The notes: generated by a model not told the origin, from the sequence alone. Shown: positions 19,037 through 28,539, counted from the first letter of the stretch. The stretch is 64,000 nucleotides of DNA from Pseudomonas jinjuensis (GCF_900103845.1 NZ_FNIJ01000018.1:62001-126000), one strand, 5' to 3'. A program made the numbers and translations.

Positions 19037-19915
19037 TCAGCGCCGGCGGCCGCTGATGCGGATCCAGCCGTCGCGCTCGGCGGTGGGGTCCAGCTCGAAG
19101 CTGCCCGCGTAGGCTGCGCGGACCTCCTCGGCCTGCTCGGCGAGGATGCCGGACAGCGCCAGGCGACCGCCCGGCTTGACCAGTTCGGCCAGCTGCGCTG
19201 CCAATGAGACCAGCGGACCGGCCAGAATGTTCGCCACCAGCACGTCGGCCGGCTCGCGCGGCAGGTCCTCGGGCAGGTAGACCGGGAACCGCGCCGGCTC
19301 GATGCCGTTGCGCGAGGCGTTGTCACGCGAGGCTTCCAGCGCCTGCGGATCGATGTCGGTGCCCACCGCCTGTTCGGCGCCGAGCAGCAGCGCGGCGATG
19401 GCGAGGATGCCCGAGCCGCAGCCGAAATCCAGCACCTTGCAGCCGGCCAGCTCCTGGCCGTCCAGCCATTCCAGGCACAGCGCGGTGGTCGGATGGGTGC
19501 CGGTGCCGAAGGCCAGGCCCGGGTCGAGCAGCAGGTTGACCGCCTCCGGCTCGGGCGCGGCATGCCAGCTCGGCACGATCCACAGACGGCGGCCGAAGCG
19601 CATCGGCTGGAAGTTGTCCATCCAACTGCGCTCCCAGTCCTGGTCCTCGACGCGCTCGATCTGGTGCTCGGGCAGCTCGCCGCCGGTGAGCAGCTGCAGG
19701 TGCGCGAGCAGCGCCTGCTCGTCGGTATCCGCCTCGAACAGCGCCAGCAGGTGGGTATGCGACCACAGCGGGGTGGTGCCCAGGTCCGGCTCGAAGATCG
19801 GCTGGTCCTCGGCATCCATGAAGGTCACGGAAACGGCGCCGACTTCCAGCAGCGCGTCTTCGTAGGTTTCCGCCTGTTCGGGGGTGATGGCGAGTCGGAC
19901 TTGAACCCAGGGCAT
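19037..19915 (-). CDS. prmA: Ribosomal protein L11 methyltransferase
   Basis: A 292-residue SAM-dependent enzyme that trimethylates L11. The N-terminal substrate-recognition domain begins [32 protein letters not shown], the linker contains [22 protein letters not shown], and the catalytic domain has [20 protein letters not shown] (about residue 160) and [12 protein letters not shown] (about 227). The ATG at 19915 has ACGAGG nine bases upstream. A long inverted repeat separates it from accC. Confidence 0.95.
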   Translation of the reverse strand: MPWVQVRLAITPEQAETYEDALLEVGAVSVTFMDAEDQPIFEPDLGTTPLWSHTHLLALFEADTDEQALLAHLQLLTGGELPEHQIERVEDQDWERSWMDNFQPMRFGRRLWIVPSWHAAPEPEAVNLLLDPGLAFGTGTHPTTALCLEWLDGQELAGCKVLDFGCGSGILAIAALLLGAEQAVGTDIDPQALEASRDNASRNGIEPARFPVYLPEDLPREPADVLVANILAGPLVSLAAQLAELVKPGGRLALSGILAEQAEEVRAAYAGSFELDPTAERDGWIRISGRRR

Positions 19916-19938
19916 AGGAAAAACCTCGTGAGAAAACG

Positions 19939-20010
19939 GCTGAAGGCCGGAAGGCTGGACGAAAGGCGGCGGGATTATCCGCTTTTTCGTCCGGCCTTCC
20001 AGCCTTCAGC
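19939..20010. repeat. Long inverted repeat between accC and prmA
   Basis: Two 24-base arms (19939-19962, 19987-20010) with two mismatches and a 24-base loop. The arms carry the same GGCTGGACGA / TCGTCCGGCC core as the repeat at 16005-16064, so the two belong to one family. It may act as a weak terminator or mRNA 3' stabiliser after accC. Confidence 0.75.
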
Positions 20011-20028
20011 GCTCTTATCGGCTTGGGG

Positions 20029-21375
20029 TCAGTGACTCATGCCGAGTTTCTTTTCCAGGTAATGGATGTTCACACCGCCCTTGCAGAATTCCTTGTCGCG
20101 GACGAGGTCCTTGTGCAGCTCGGTGTTGGTCTTGATGCCGTCGACGATCAGCTCGTCCAGGGCGTTGCGCATGCGCGCCAGGGCTTCGTCGCGATCCTTG
20201 CCGTAGGCGATGACCTTGCCGATCAGCGAATCGTAGTTCGGCGGAACCGCGTAGCCGCTGTACAGGTGCGAGTCGACACGCACGCCGTTGCCGCCCGGGG
20301 CATGGAAATGCTTGATCTTGCCGGGGCTCGGCATGAAGGTGCGCGGGTCTTCGGCGTTGATCCGGCATTCCAGGGCGTGGCCGCGGATGACCACGTCCTC
20401 CTGGCGGATCGACAGCTTCTGGCCGGAAGCGATGCGCAGCATTTCCTTGACGATGTCGATGCCGGTGACCATCTCCGACACCGGATGCTCCACCTGCACG
20501 CGGGTGTTCATCTCGATGAAGTAGAAGCGGCCGTTCTCGTAGAGGAACTCGAAGGTGCCGGCGCCACGGTAGCCGATCTCGATGCACGCCTGGACGCAGC
20601 GTTCCAGCACTTCCTGGCGGGCCTGCTCGTCGATGCCCGGGGCCGGCGCTTCTTCCAGCACCTTCTGGTGACGGCGCTGCAGGGAGCAGTCGCGGTCGCC
20701 GAGGTGGATGGCGTTGCCCTGGCCGTCGGAGAGGACCTGCACTTCCACGTGACGCGGGTTGGTCAGGAACTTCTCCAGGTAGACCATGGAGTTGCCGAAC
20801 GCCGCGCCGGCTTCGGTGCGGGTCAGCTTGGCCGACTTGATCAGGTCTTCCTCGTCATGCACGACGCGCATGCCGCGACCACCGCCGCCACCGGCGGCCT
20901 TGATGATCACCGGGTAGCCGACCTCGCGGGCGATCGCCAGGGCGGTTTCCTCGTCCTCCGGCAGCGGGCCGTCGGAGCCCGGAACGGTCGGGACGCCGGC
21001 GCGCTTCATGGCGTCCTTGGCGGACACCTTGTCGCCCATCAGGCGGATCACATCGGCGGTCGGGCCGATGAAGGTGAAGCCCGAGCGCTCGACCTGCTCG
21101 GCGAAGTCGGCGTTCTCGGCCAGGAAGCCGTAACCCGGGTGAATGCCATTGGCACCGGTGACTTCAGCGGCGGCGATGATCGCCGGGATGTGCAGGTAGG
21201 ACTGGCCGGCCGGGGCCGGGCCGATGCACACCGCTTCGTCGGCCAGCGACAGATGCATCAGCTCGCGATCGGCGGTGGAGTGAACGGCCACCGTCTTGAT
21301 CCCGAGCTCCTTGCACGCGCGCAGGATGCGCAGCGCGATTTCGCCACGGTTGGCGATCAGCACTTTTTCCAGCAT
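20029..21375 (-). CDS. accC: Acetyl-CoA carboxylase, biotin carboxylase subunit
   Basis: A 448-residue ATP-grasp enzyme that carboxylates the biotin on AccB. The ATG at 21375 ([17 protein letters not shown]) has AGGGAGTT upstream; an in-frame start seven codons earlier is less likely. Motifs: the glycine-rich ATP loop [15 protein letters not shown] (near residue 165), [13 protein letters not shown], and [22 protein letters not shown] (near residue 285). It follows accB by 17 bases. Confidence 0.96.
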   Translation of the reverse strand: MLEKVLIANRGEIALRILRACKELGIKTVAVHSTADRELMHLSLADEAVCIGPAPAGQSYLHIPAIIAAAEVTGANGIHPGYGFLAENADFAEQVERSGFTFIGPTADVIRLMGDKVSAKDAMKRAGVPTVPGSDGPLPEDEETALAIAREVGYPVIIKAAGGGGGRGMRVVHDEEDLIKSAKLTRTEAGAAFGNSMVYLEKFLTNPRHVEVQVLSDGQGNAIHLGDRDCSLQRRHQKVLEEAPAPGIDEQARQEVLERCVQACIEIGYRGAGTFEFLYENGRFYFIEMNTRVQVEHPVSEMVTGIDIVKEMLRIASGQKLSIRQEDVVIRGHALECRINAEDPRTFMPSPGKIKHFHAPGGNGVRVDSHLYSGYAVPPNYDSLIGKVIAYGKDRDEALARMRNALDELIVDGIKTNTELHKDLVRDKEFCKGGVNIHYLEKKLGMSH

Positions 21376-21392
21376 CGGGAACTCCCTGTGCC

Positions 21393-21854
21393 TCAAGCGA
21401 TGGTGAACATCGGCTGGTCGAATTCAACCGGCTGACCGTTTTCCACGAGGATTGCAGTAATGGTGCCGCTGGTTTCGGCTTCGATGTGGTTCATCATCTT
21501 CATCGCTTCGACGATGCAGAGGATGTCGCCCTTCTTCACCGACTGGCCGACTTCGACGAAGGACGGCGAGCTCGGCGACGGCGAGCGGTAGAAGGTGCCG
21601 ACCATCGGCGAACGCACCACGTGGCCGTTCAGCGCGGCCGGGGCAGCTTCGGCGGCCGGAGCGGCAGCAGCGGCAACCGGAGCGGCGGCGGCAGGAGCCG
21701 GGGCGTAGGCGGGAGCGGCAGCGTAAACCGGCTGGGCAGCGGTCTTGCTGTGGCGGCTGATGCGTACCGACTCTTCGCCTTCGCGGATTTCCAGCTCGTC
21801 GATACCGGATTCTTCGAGCAGTTCGATCAGTTTCTTGACTTTACGGATGTCCAT
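21393..21854 (-). CDS. accB: Acetyl-CoA carboxylase, biotin carboxyl carrier protein
   Basis: A 153-residue carrier. The start at 21854 ([23 protein letters not shown]) has GGGAG upstream. An Ala/Pro-rich flexible linker (about residues 40-75) joins to the biotinyl domain with EAMKMMN, Lys119 being the biotinylation site, and the thumb region [14 protein letters not shown]. In an operon with aroQ upstream and accC downstream. Confidence 0.96.
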   Translation of the reverse strand: MDIRKVKKLIELLEESGIDELEIREGEESVRISRHSKTAAQPVYAAAPAYAPAPAAAAPVAAAAAPAAEAAPAALNGHVVRSPMVGTFYRSPSPSSPSFVEVGQSVKKGDILCIVEAMKMMNHIEAETSGTITAILVENGQPVEFDQPMFTIA

Positions 21855-21872
21855 TAGCTTCGCTCCCACAGG

Positions 21873-22316
21873 TCACGGGCGTTCAAGTTGTTCAAGGGCG
21901 GATTCCAGGGCCAGGCGGTAGCCTGTGGCACCCAGACCGCAAATCACCCCTACCGCCACGTCGGAGAAGTAGGAGTGATGTCGGAAAGGTTCTCGCTTGT
22001 GCACGTTGGACAGGTGCACTTCGATGAATGGGATGCTCACCGCGAGCAATGCGTCACGTAGGGCGACACTTGTATGCGTGAAAGCCGCCGGATTGATGAT
22101 GATGAAGTCCACACCCTCGCCGCGCGCGGCATGGATGCGGTCGATCAATTCGTACTCCGCGTTGCTCTGCAGGTACTGCAGGTGATGGCCGGCCTCGCGG
22201 GCGCGGCGCTCCAGGTCCTGGTTGATCTGGTCGAGGGTGACCGAGCCGTAGACGCCGGGCTCGCGGGTGCCCAGCAGGTTGAGATTCGGCCCGTGCAATA
22301 CCAGTAAGGTCGCCAT
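21873..22316 (-). CDS. aroQ: Type II 3-dehydroquinate dehydratase
   Basis: A 147-residue enzyme of the shikimate pathway. It has the N-terminal [17 protein letters not shown] motif with the lid Arg and Tyr23, the [17 protein letters not shown] segment, [17 protein letters not shown] with the catalytic His near residue 102, and the closing [15 protein letters not shown]. Length is normal. It is the first gene of the aroQ-accB-accC cluster, 18 bases before accB. The family usually forms dodecamers in the cytosol. Confidence 0.96.
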   Translation of the reverse strand: MATLLVLHGPNLNLLGTREPGVYGSVTLDQINQDLERRAREAGHHLQYLQSNAEYELIDRIHAARGEGVDFIIINPAAFTHTSVALRDALLAVSIPFIEVHLSNVHKREPFRHHSYFSDVAVGVICGLGATGYRLALESALEQLERP

Positions 22317-22471
22317 CTGGTTTCTCTTGTTGGATTCGGCTGGTGGAAGGCTGGCCGGGGACTATGCCGGAAACACGAACTGACTGTCCAGTCATGCCAG
22401 TTTTGCAGAAGATGACAGCATATTGCCTGCCAATTACGGCAGTTGTGTTGCCATGCGCTGTAACGAGCCGA

Positions 22472-24277
22472 TCAGCGGCGCGCGTTGGCCTGGGCCAGAT
22501 GCCCGGCCAGGGTCGCCGAATCGGTTTCACCGATGATGCGCAGATCGCTCAATTCGTCACCCTGGGCGGAGAAGAACAGCAGCGCGGGCGGCCCGAACAG
22601 GTTGTAGCGATCCAGCAGGCTGCGCTGTTCCTGGGTGCTGGCGGTCATGTCGAAACGCAGCAGCCGGTAGCCGGCCAGCCGCGACTGCACTTCCTCGGCC
22701 GGCAGCACCTGGCGCTCGATGACCTTGCAACTGATGCACCAGTCCGCGTACCAGTCGAGCAATACCGGCTTGCCGGCCGCCCGCGCCTCGGCCAGGGCGC
22801 CGTCGAGCTGCGCCGGGGTGGTGATGTTGCTCCACTCCCCCGGCACCGCTGCCGAGGGCCCCGCATGCAGCGACGGCGCCGAGCGCCCCAGCGGATGCAG
22901 CGGGTCGGATTCGCCGCGTAGCGCGCCGGTCCAGGCCGCCACCGCGTAGACCAGGAACATCAGGCCGAGCAACTGGCCGGCGCGCTGCAGCGGCCGCTTC
23001 GTGCCCAGTTCTAGGGTGCCGAGGGCGATGGCGACGCCGGCGGCCAGGGCGCCCCAGAGGGTCAGCGACACCGGCCCGGAGACCACCCGTTCGAGCAGCC
23101 AGATCGCCACCGCCAGCAGCAGCACGCCGAAGAAATTGCGCACCGTGGCCATCCATGCACCACCCCGGGGCAGCAATGCACCACCACCGGCGCCGAAGAT
23201 CACCAGCGGCGTGCCCATGCCGAGGCCGAGGGCGAACAGCTTCAGGCCGCCGCCGAGGGCATCGCCGGTGCTGCTGATATAGAGGAGCAGCCCGGCCAGC
23301 GGCGCCGACACGCAGGGCGAAACCAGCAGGCTGGATAGCACGCCGAGGGTCGCCGCGCCGGCGATGGAACCGCCGCGGGTGCCGGAAGCCATCTGGTCGA
23401 GGCGGTCGCGGACGAAGGCCGGCAGGCGCAGCTCGAAGACGCCGAACATGGCCACGGCGAACAGCGCGAAGAACGCCGCGAACGGCACCAGCACCCAGGG
23501 CGACTGCAGCATCGCCTGCAGGTTGAGCTGGGCGCCGAACATGCCCATCAGCGCGCCGAGCACTGCATAGCAGAGCGCCATCGGCAGCACGTAGGCCAGC
23601 GACAGGGTGAAGCCGCGCAGCCCGCCCGGACGGCCGCGCAGGACCACGCCGGAAAGGATCGGCAGCATCGGCAGCACGCAGGGCGTGAAGGTCAGGCCGA
23701 GGCCGGCGAGGAAGAAGAACAGCACGCCCTTGTCCAGCCCCCCGAGGCTCGCCGCGCCGTTCGCCGCCGGCTGCGCCTGGGCCCTGGCCGGGCCGCTGAC
23801 GACGGTCGCCGGAACGCCGTCGGCGATCTGCACGCGGGCGGTCTCGGGCGCATAGCAGAGGCCCTTGTCGGCGCAGCCCTGGTAGGTGACGACCAGCGTC
23901 AGCGGGCGCTTCTGCGGGTTGTTCAGCGGCACCACGATGTCGGTGATCGCGTAGTACACCTCGCTGTCGCCGAAATACTCGTCGTGGTGCTTCTTGCCCG
24001 GCGGCAGCTGCACCTCGCCCACGCCAATGTCCGCGGGGTCGGTCTGGAATTTCAGGCGGTGGCGGTACAGGTAGTAGCCGTCGGCATTGACGAAGCGCAG
24101 GCGCACCTGCTGGCTGCTGCTCTCCTCCACGCTCAGGCGGAAGGCCTCGGCCACCGGCAGGAACTTGCCCTGGGTCGTCTGCACCGAGCCGATCGGGCTG
24201 TCCGGGACTTTGTCGAAAAGGCCAGCGCTGGCGGGCAAGGCGACCAGGAACAGGAGCAGGGTCAGCAGGCGGCGCAT
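22472..24277 (-). CDS. dsbD: Thiol:disulfide interchange protein DsbD
   Basis: A 601-residue inner-membrane reductase that moves electrons from cytoplasmic thioredoxin to periplasmic DsbC/DsbG and CcmG. Signal peptide (residues 1-18), then the periplasmic alpha domain with the CADKGLCYAPE cysteine pair (about 132-138), a membrane domain with Cys in FTPCVLPMLPIL (about 198) and SPCVSAPLAG (about 322), and the C-terminal thioredoxin-like gamma domain with DWYADWCISCK (about 514-517). All six functional cysteines are present. It lies upstream of aroQ. Confidence 0.95.
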   Translation of the reverse strand: MRRLLTLLLFLVALPASAGLFDKVPDSPIGSVQTTQGKFLPVAEAFRLSVEESSSQQVRLRFVNADGYYLYRHRLKFQTDPADIGVGEVQLPPGKKHHDEYFGDSEVYYAITDIVVPLNNPQKRPLTLVVTYQGCADKGLCYAPETARVQIADGVPATVVSGPARAQAQPAANGAASLGGLDKGVLFFFLAGLGLTFTPCVLPMLPILSGVVLRGRPGGLRGFTLSLAYVLPMALCYAVLGALMGMFGAQLNLQAMLQSPWVLVPFAAFFALFAVAMFGVFELRLPAFVRDRLDQMASGTRGGSIAGAATLGVLSSLLVSPCVSAPLAGLLLYISSTGDALGGGLKLFALGLGMGTPLVIFGAGGGALLPRGGAWMATVRNFFGVLLLAVAIWLLERVVSGPVSLTLWGALAAGVAIALGTLELGTKRPLQRAGQLLGLMFLVYAVAAWTGALRGESDPLHPLGRSAPSLHAGPSAAVPGEWSNITTPAQLDGALAEARAAGKPVLLDWYADWCISCKVIERQVLPAEEVQSRLAGYRLLRFDMTASTQEQRSLLDRYNLFGPPALLFFSAQGDELSDLRIIGETDSATLAGHLAQANARR

Positions 24278-24406
24278 GGAGAACTCGCGATCAGTGGGAT
24301 GGCCGCATGATAGCGGAAAGCTCCGGGACTGGGCCGTCCCGGCGCCGCGGCTTGTGTGACAAAAGCTGAGCGAAACGGTTCGTCTCGCGGGTGTCGGACT
24401 GCGGCA

Positions 24407-25318
24407 TCAGGTCGCAGGAGACGTTCTGCCGAAGGCCGCCAGCAGATCGGCGACGAAGGCTTCCTCCGCCTCGCCCGCCTGCCGGCCGCGATGGCGGGCC
24501 AGGCTGAAGCGCACCTCGAAGCTCAGCTCGCCTTCCTGCAGGGCGCGCAGCCGGCCGCGGGCGACCCAGGGTTCGGCGATGTGCCGCGGCAGGTAGCCGA
24601 TATGGCGGCCGGACAGGACGAACGCCAGGGTGCCGTCGACCTGCTCGCTGCGCGCGCTGCTGTGGCGGGCCTGCAGCGGCTCGTCGGCGGCGATGAAGCG
24701 ATAGGGATGGTGCACCTGGTCGGCCCCGGCGATCGCCTCGCGGTCCGCGCGCGGCCGCTGGAACAGCGGGTGGCCGGCGCCGCAGTAGAGCGCCTGCTGC
24801 TCGACGAACAGCGTCTCGTGCTGCAGCGCCGCCTGGGTCCCAGCGAAATAGCCGACCGCCAGGTGCAAGCGGTCCTGCAGCAGTTGGCGCTCCAGCTCGG
24901 CGGGCATGACGGTGAGTAGTTCCAAGGTCACCGCCTCGTTGCGCCGGCGGAAGCGGCCGATGGCGTCGGCGATCCGCGCCAGCACGGATTCGTCCAGCGC
25001 CTCGGACAGGCCGATGCGCACCTCGCCAAGCAGCTTGTCGGCCACGCCACTGGCTTCCTGGCGGAATCCCTCGATGGCGACGAACAGCCGCCGCGTCGCC
25101 TGCAGCAGCTGCTCGCCCTTGGGCGTCAGGCGGAAGCCGCCCTTGCCGCGTTCGCACAGGCGGTAGCCGAGACGGGTTTCCAGCCGCGCCATCTGGATGC
25201 TGATACTCGGCTGGCTGAGCCCGAGCTCGCCCTGGGCGGCGCTGAAACCGCCGCACTCGACCACGGTGACGAACAGCCGCAGCAGTTGCAGATCGATGTC
25301 ACGCAGTTGGCTCAACAT
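24407..25318 (-). CDS. LysR-family transcriptional regulator
   Basis: A 303-residue regulator starting MLSQLRDIDLQLLRLFVTVVECGGFSAAQGEL. The helix-turn-helix (residues 8-65: GGFSAAQGELGLSQPSISIQMARLETRLGYRLCER) and a LysR-substrate domain are clear. It is divergent, by 121 bases, from the polyamine-binding protein / agmatinase pair, so it probably controls them. The effector could be agmatine, a guanidino compound or a polyamine; that is inference from the neighbours. Confidence 0.88.
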   Translation of the reverse strand: MLSQLRDIDLQLLRLFVTVVECGGFSAAQGELGLSQPSISIQMARLETRLGYRLCERGKGGFRLTPKGEQLLQATRRLFVAIEGFRQEASGVADKLLGEVRIGLSEALDESVLARIADAIGRFRRRNEAVTLELLTVMPAELERQLLQDRLHLAVGYFAGTQAALQHETLFVEQQALYCGAGHPLFQRPRADREAIAGADQVHHPYRFIAADEPLQARHSSARSEQVDGTLAFVLSGRHIGYLPRHIAEPWVARGRLRALQEGELSFEVRFSLARHRGRQAGEAEEAFVADLLAAFGRTSPAT

Positions 25319-25334
25319 GGCGAGCGGCCTCAAA

Positions 25335-25358
25335 CATTGGAATTCGACAATGCCAATG
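25335..25358. promoter_or_regulatory. Candidate LysR operator
   Basis: CATTGG-N12-CCAATG forms an inverted repeat, with CATTG-N8-CAATG nested inside it, in the divergent LysR / binding-protein intergenic region. A TTGACT -35-like box follows at about 25362. This fits a LysR site by position only. Confidence 0.45.
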
Positions 25359-25439
25359 TAATTGACTTTGTATTTTTGCAAAGTGAAACCCGCGGCATGC
25401 TCGTCCCCACAAGAACAATCCAGCGTGAGGCGACCAACC

Positions 25440-26522
25440 ATGCGTGCGTTATTCCTGGCGGGCCTGCTCGCCGTGGCGCTGCCCCTGCAGGCGCAGGAGC
25501 AGGTGCTGAACCTGTACAACTGGGCCGACTACGTCGGGACGGAGGCACTGAAACGCTTCCAGGCAGAAACCGGCATCAAGGTCCGCTACGACACCTTCGA
25601 CAGCGCCGAAGTGCTGGACAGCAAGCTGCTCACCGGCGGCAGCGGCTACGACCTGGTGTTCCCGGCCAGCAGCGGCCTGGCCCGGGCGATCCAGGCCAGG
25701 GCGGTGCAGCCGGTGGACACCGCGCAGCTGAAGAACTTCGCCAATCTCGATCCCGAACTGCTGGCCAAGCTCGCCAGCGTCGACCCCGGCAACCGCTATG
25801 GCGTGCCCTACACCTGGGGCACCGTCGGCCTGGGGATCAACCGCGAGGCGGTGGAAAAGCGCATCCCCAACGCGCCGCTGGACAGCCTCGACCTGCTGTT
25901 CAAGCCGGAATACGCCAGCAAGCTCGCCGACTGCGGCATCGCCATCCTCGACTCGCCGCAGGAAGTGGTGAGCATCGCCCTCAACTACCTCGGCAAGAAC
26001 CCCTACAGCAGCGACAAGGCCGACCTGGACCAGGTCCGCCAGTTGCTCGCCGAGCTGCAACCCCACGTGCGCTACGTGGCGACCGCCCAGCACATCAACG
26101 ACCTGGCCAACGGCCAGGTATGCATCGCTCTCACCTACACCGGCGACGCGCTGATGGCCGCCAGCCAGGCGCAGAGCGCGCACAAGCCGTACCAGGTGAT
26201 CTACCGGATACCCCGCGAGGGCACGCTGATCTGGTTCGACACCATGGCCATCCCGGTCGACGCCCCGCACCCCGAGGCCGCGCGCAAGTTCATCGATTTC
26301 ATGCTGCGCCCGGAATCCATCGCCGAGCTGACCAACACCCTGTACTTCGCCAACGCCAACCTGAAGGCCCAGCCGCTGCTGGATGCCGCGGTAGCCGGCG
26401 ATCCGGACATCTACCCGCCGCAGGCAGTGCGCCAGAAGCTGTTCGGCGAGCAGGTGCAGACGCTCAAGCAGCAGCGCGAGCGGACGCGGTTGTGGTCGGC
26501 GTTTCGTACCCGGCGCGGGTGA
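25440..26522 (+). CDS. Polyamine-type ABC transporter substrate-binding protein (PotF/SpuD-like)
   Basis: A 360-residue periplasmic binding protein with a signal peptide (MRALFLAGLLAVALPLQAQ) and the PotD/PotF fingerprint: LNLYNWADYVGTEALKRFQAETGIKVRYDTFDS, SGYDLVFPASSG, NRYGVPYTWGTVGLGIN and ALTYTGDALMA. It should bind putrescine, spermidine, agmatine or a related cation. The cognate permease and ATPase genes are absent from the window. It is divergent from a LysR gene and followed by agmatinase 106 bases downstream, so agmatine is a plausible ligand (inference). Confidence 0.9.
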   Translation: MRALFLAGLLAVALPLQAQEQVLNLYNWADYVGTEALKRFQAETGIKVRYDTFDSAEVLDSKLLTGGSGYDLVFPASSGLARAIQARAVQPVDTAQLKNFANLDPELLAKLASVDPGNRYGVPYTWGTVGLGINREAVEKRIPNAPLDSLDLLFKPEYASKLADCGIAILDSPQEVVSIALNYLGKNPYSSDKADLDQVRQLLAELQPHVRYVATAQHINDLANGQVCIALTYTGDALMAASQAQSAHKPYQVIYRIPREGTLIWFDTMAIPVDAPHPEAARKFIDFMLRPESIAELTNTLYFANANLKAQPLLDAAVAGDPDIYPPQAVRQKLFGEQVQTLKQQRERTRLWSAFRTRRG

Positions 26523-26548
26523 ACGGACGCGGGAGCGTCCACGGATGC

Positions 26549-26612
26549 ATTCCCACGCGGAAGCGTGGGAACGATGAAACACCGTCTTCCCCGCGAACGC
26601 GGGGACCCAATA
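26549..26612. repeat. Two short hairpin repeats
   Basis: The first (26549-26575) is the TTCCCACGC...GCGTGGGAA unit seen at 5377 and 32214. The second (about 26591-26606) is CCCCGCGAACGCGGGG. They separate the binding-protein and agmatinase genes and could stabilise or partly terminate the upstream message. Confidence 0.6.
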
Positions 26613-26628
26613 AAAAGATGAGGACGAT

Positions 26629-27591
26629 ATGGACCAGGCCTACGACAACGACCAGGCGATCACCCGCGACAGCCTCTACGGCACCGCTGCGGAAGCCACC
26701 TACGCCGGCGTCACCAGCTTCATGCGCCGCCGCTACAGCCGCGACCTGCGCGGCGTCGACCTGGTGGTCAGCGGCGTGCCGTTCGACACCGCCACCAGCA
26801 ACCGCCCCGGCAGCCGCTTCGGCCCGCGCGCCATCCGCGCCGCCTCGGTGCAGATGGCCTGGGCCCGGCACTACCCCTGGGAGTTCGATCCGTTCGACCA
26901 CCTGGCGGTGATCGACCACGGCGACTGCGATTTCGACCACGGCCAGCCGCAGCTGACCCCGGCGGCCATCGAGGCGCATGCGGAACGGATTCTCGCTGCC
27001 GGCTGCGGCATGCTCACCCTCGGCGGCGACCATTTCATCAGCTACCCGCTGCTCAAGGCCCACGCGAAGAAGCACGGCCCGCTGTCGCTGATCCACTTCG
27101 ACGCGCACAGCGACACCTGGCCGGACGAGGACGTGCAGCGCATCGACCACGGCACCATGTTCTACCACGCCGCCCGCGAGGGGCTGGTCGACCCGGCGCG
27201 CTCGGTGCAGATCGGCCTGCGCACCACCAACGACGACGTGATGGGCTTCCAGGTACTGGACGCGCGGGAAGTGCACAGGCGCGGCCCGGAAAGCATCGCC
27301 GAGGCGATCCGCGCGCGGGTCGGCGACCATCCGGTGTACCTGACCTTCGACATCGACTGCCTCGACCCGGCCTTCGCCCCCGGCACCGGCACGCCGGTCT
27401 GCGGCGGGCTGAGCTCGAACCAGGCGCTGGAAATCATCCATGGCCTGCGCGGCATCAACCTGGTCGGCATGGACCTGGTGGAAGTCGCGCCGCCCTACGA
27501 CAACGCCGAGATCACCGCGCTGGCCGGCGCCACCCTGGCGATGGAGATGGTTTGCCTGTACGCCGCGCGGCACAAGCTGGGCGAACGCTGA
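26629..27591 (+). CDS. speB: Agmatinase (ureohydrolase family)
   Basis: A 320-residue Mn2+ ureohydrolase with GAGGA before the ATG. The metal ligands are all present: GGDHF (about 132), HFDAHSD (about 157-163) and TFDIDCLDPAFAPGTGTP (about 240-257). The VSGVPFDTATSNRPGSRFGPRAIR, DHGTMFYHAAREGLV and NLVGMDLVEVAPPYDNAEITALAGA stretches closely follow E. coli SpeB, which hydrolyses agmatine to putrescine and urea. Guanidinobutyrase or guanidinopropionase activity cannot be excluded from sequence alone, since Pseudomonas has several paralogues. Confidence 0.87.
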   Translation: MDQAYDNDQAITRDSLYGTAAEATYAGVTSFMRRRYSRDLRGVDLVVSGVPFDTATSNRPGSRFGPRAIRAASVQMAWARHYPWEFDPFDHLAVIDHGDCDFDHGQPQLTPAAIEAHAERILAAGCGMLTLGGDHFISYPLLKAHAKKHGPLSLIHFDAHSDTWPDEDVQRIDHGTMFYHAAREGLVDPARSVQIGLRTTNDDVMGFQVLDAREVHRRGPESIAEAIRARVGDHPVYLTFDIDCLDPAFAPGTGTPVCGGLSSNQALEIIHGLRGINLVGMDLVEVAPPYDNAEITALAGATLAMEMVCLYAARHKLGER

Positions 27592-27647
27592 GGCCGACGC
27601 GACAGCCGGCAGGCAGGACGGATCGCGCCTCGCTATGATCGAGAGTC

Positions 27648-28049
27648 ATGAACGCCAGCCTGCCGCTCCGCCAGCCCTGCCCGCCCGGCGCCTGCATCTG
27701 CAACCGCGAACTGCTGATGAACGCGCCCGGCGCCGACCTGCGCATCCTCCTGCTGACCCGCCAGGAGGAACGGCGCCTGCTCGAACGGCTGGAAAACATC
27801 CAGAGCCTCGCCGACCTCGAACACATGCAGCGGCGGATGTACGAGCAAGTGGGCATCCGCCTGCACGTCGCCCCGGGCTTCAACGAGGTGCGCAGCATGC
27901 GCGGCATCGAGATCGAGATCGCCGAACTGCCCGGCATGTGCCGCAAGACCCGCCAGGCGATCCCGGCGGCGATCCGCCGGGGCCTGGAGAAACGCCCGGA
28001 AATCGCCTGGCGCCTGCTCGATGCGCATGACCTGCTTCGGGATGCGTGA
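27648..28049 (+). CDS. Conserved hypothetical protein with Cys-rich N-terminus
   Basis: A 133-residue soluble protein with GAGAG before the ATG at 27648. The N-terminus PCPPGACICNRELL has three cysteines in a short span and could bind metal. The middle is a charged helical region (ILLLTRQEERRLLERLENIQSLADLEHMQRRMYEQVGIRL), followed by ELPGMCRKTRQAIPAAIRRGLEKRPEIAWRLLD. I recall similar proteins in many Pseudomonas genomes but no assigned function. It lies 56 bases after agmatinase on the same strand. Confidence 0.75.
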   Translation: MNASLPLRQPCPPGACICNRELLMNAPGADLRILLLTRQEERRLLERLENIQSLADLEHMQRRMYEQVGIRLHVAPGFNEVRSMRGIEIEIAELPGMCRKTRQAIPAAIRRGLEKRPEIAWRLLDAHDLLRDA

Positions 28050-28097
28050 GGCACGGTGGACAACACTGGCGCGTTATGCCCTACGCGGATGGCTCCC

Positions 28098-28150
28098 TGT
28101 AGGAGCGGGCCATGCCCGCGACAAAAATCGCACGCATGGCCCACCTACAA
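28098..28150. repeat. REP-like inverted pair
   Basis: One good TGTAGGAGCGGGCCATGCCCGCGACA unit and a degenerate inverted partner (CGCATGGCCCACCTACA) between convergent genes; a degenerate GCGTTATGCCCTAC fragment lies just to its left. Confidence 0.65.
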
Positions 28151-28158
28151 CGGCAATC

Positions 28159-28539
28159 TCACTTCCTGAACGCCTGCTGGATCCGCCCCGCCAGCGCCGA
28201 CGCCCGTTCCGCGTTGGCGTCCAGCAGCAGGTAGTCGTAGTCGGACTCGGCCACCGGGGCGATGCGGTATTGCAGGATGCCCTCGACCCGCTTGTCGCCC
28301 ACCGGCACGCTCAGGGTGCCGACGCACGCCAGTACGCCGCTGTCGGGGTCCTTCTCGATGATCGCCACGTCCCGCAGTTCGCTCTGCTTCAGCGCCGAAA
28401 CGTGGCCGGCCAGCGGGCCGTCGGTGAACACCTTGACCAACTGGTCCTTCACGTCGGAGCCGGCGCAGACATCCGCTTCCTTGCCGCAGGCGCTCAGCAG
28501 AACCGCGACACCAACCAGAGCGAGCTTCCGGTATTTCAT
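28159..28539 (-). CDS. Small lipoprotein of unknown function
   Basis: A 126-residue lipoprotein with signal peptide MKYRKLALVGVAVLLSAC, lipobox LSAC and lipidated Cys18. Two adjacent ATG codons occur (28542 and 28539); the second has a better distance from GGGTGG. The mature part has three more cysteines (DVCAG, LACVG) and a two-layer pattern of strands around a central KVFTDGPLAGHVSAL helix. No family is recognised. It is on the opposite strand to its neighbours and flanked by repeats. Confidence 0.75.
   Translation of the reverse strand: MKYRKLALVGVAVLLSACGKEADVCAGSDVKDQLVKVFTDGPLAGHVSALKQSELRDVAIIEKDPDSGVLACVGTLSVPVGDKRVEGILQYRIAPVAESDYDYLLLDANAERASALAGRIQQAFRK

Noticed and set aside
24291..25256. 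Second gene in another frame across the LysR gene
   Set aside because: Its translation is Arg/Pro/Ala-rich with no domain, while the overlapping LysR frame has a full HTH and effector domain.
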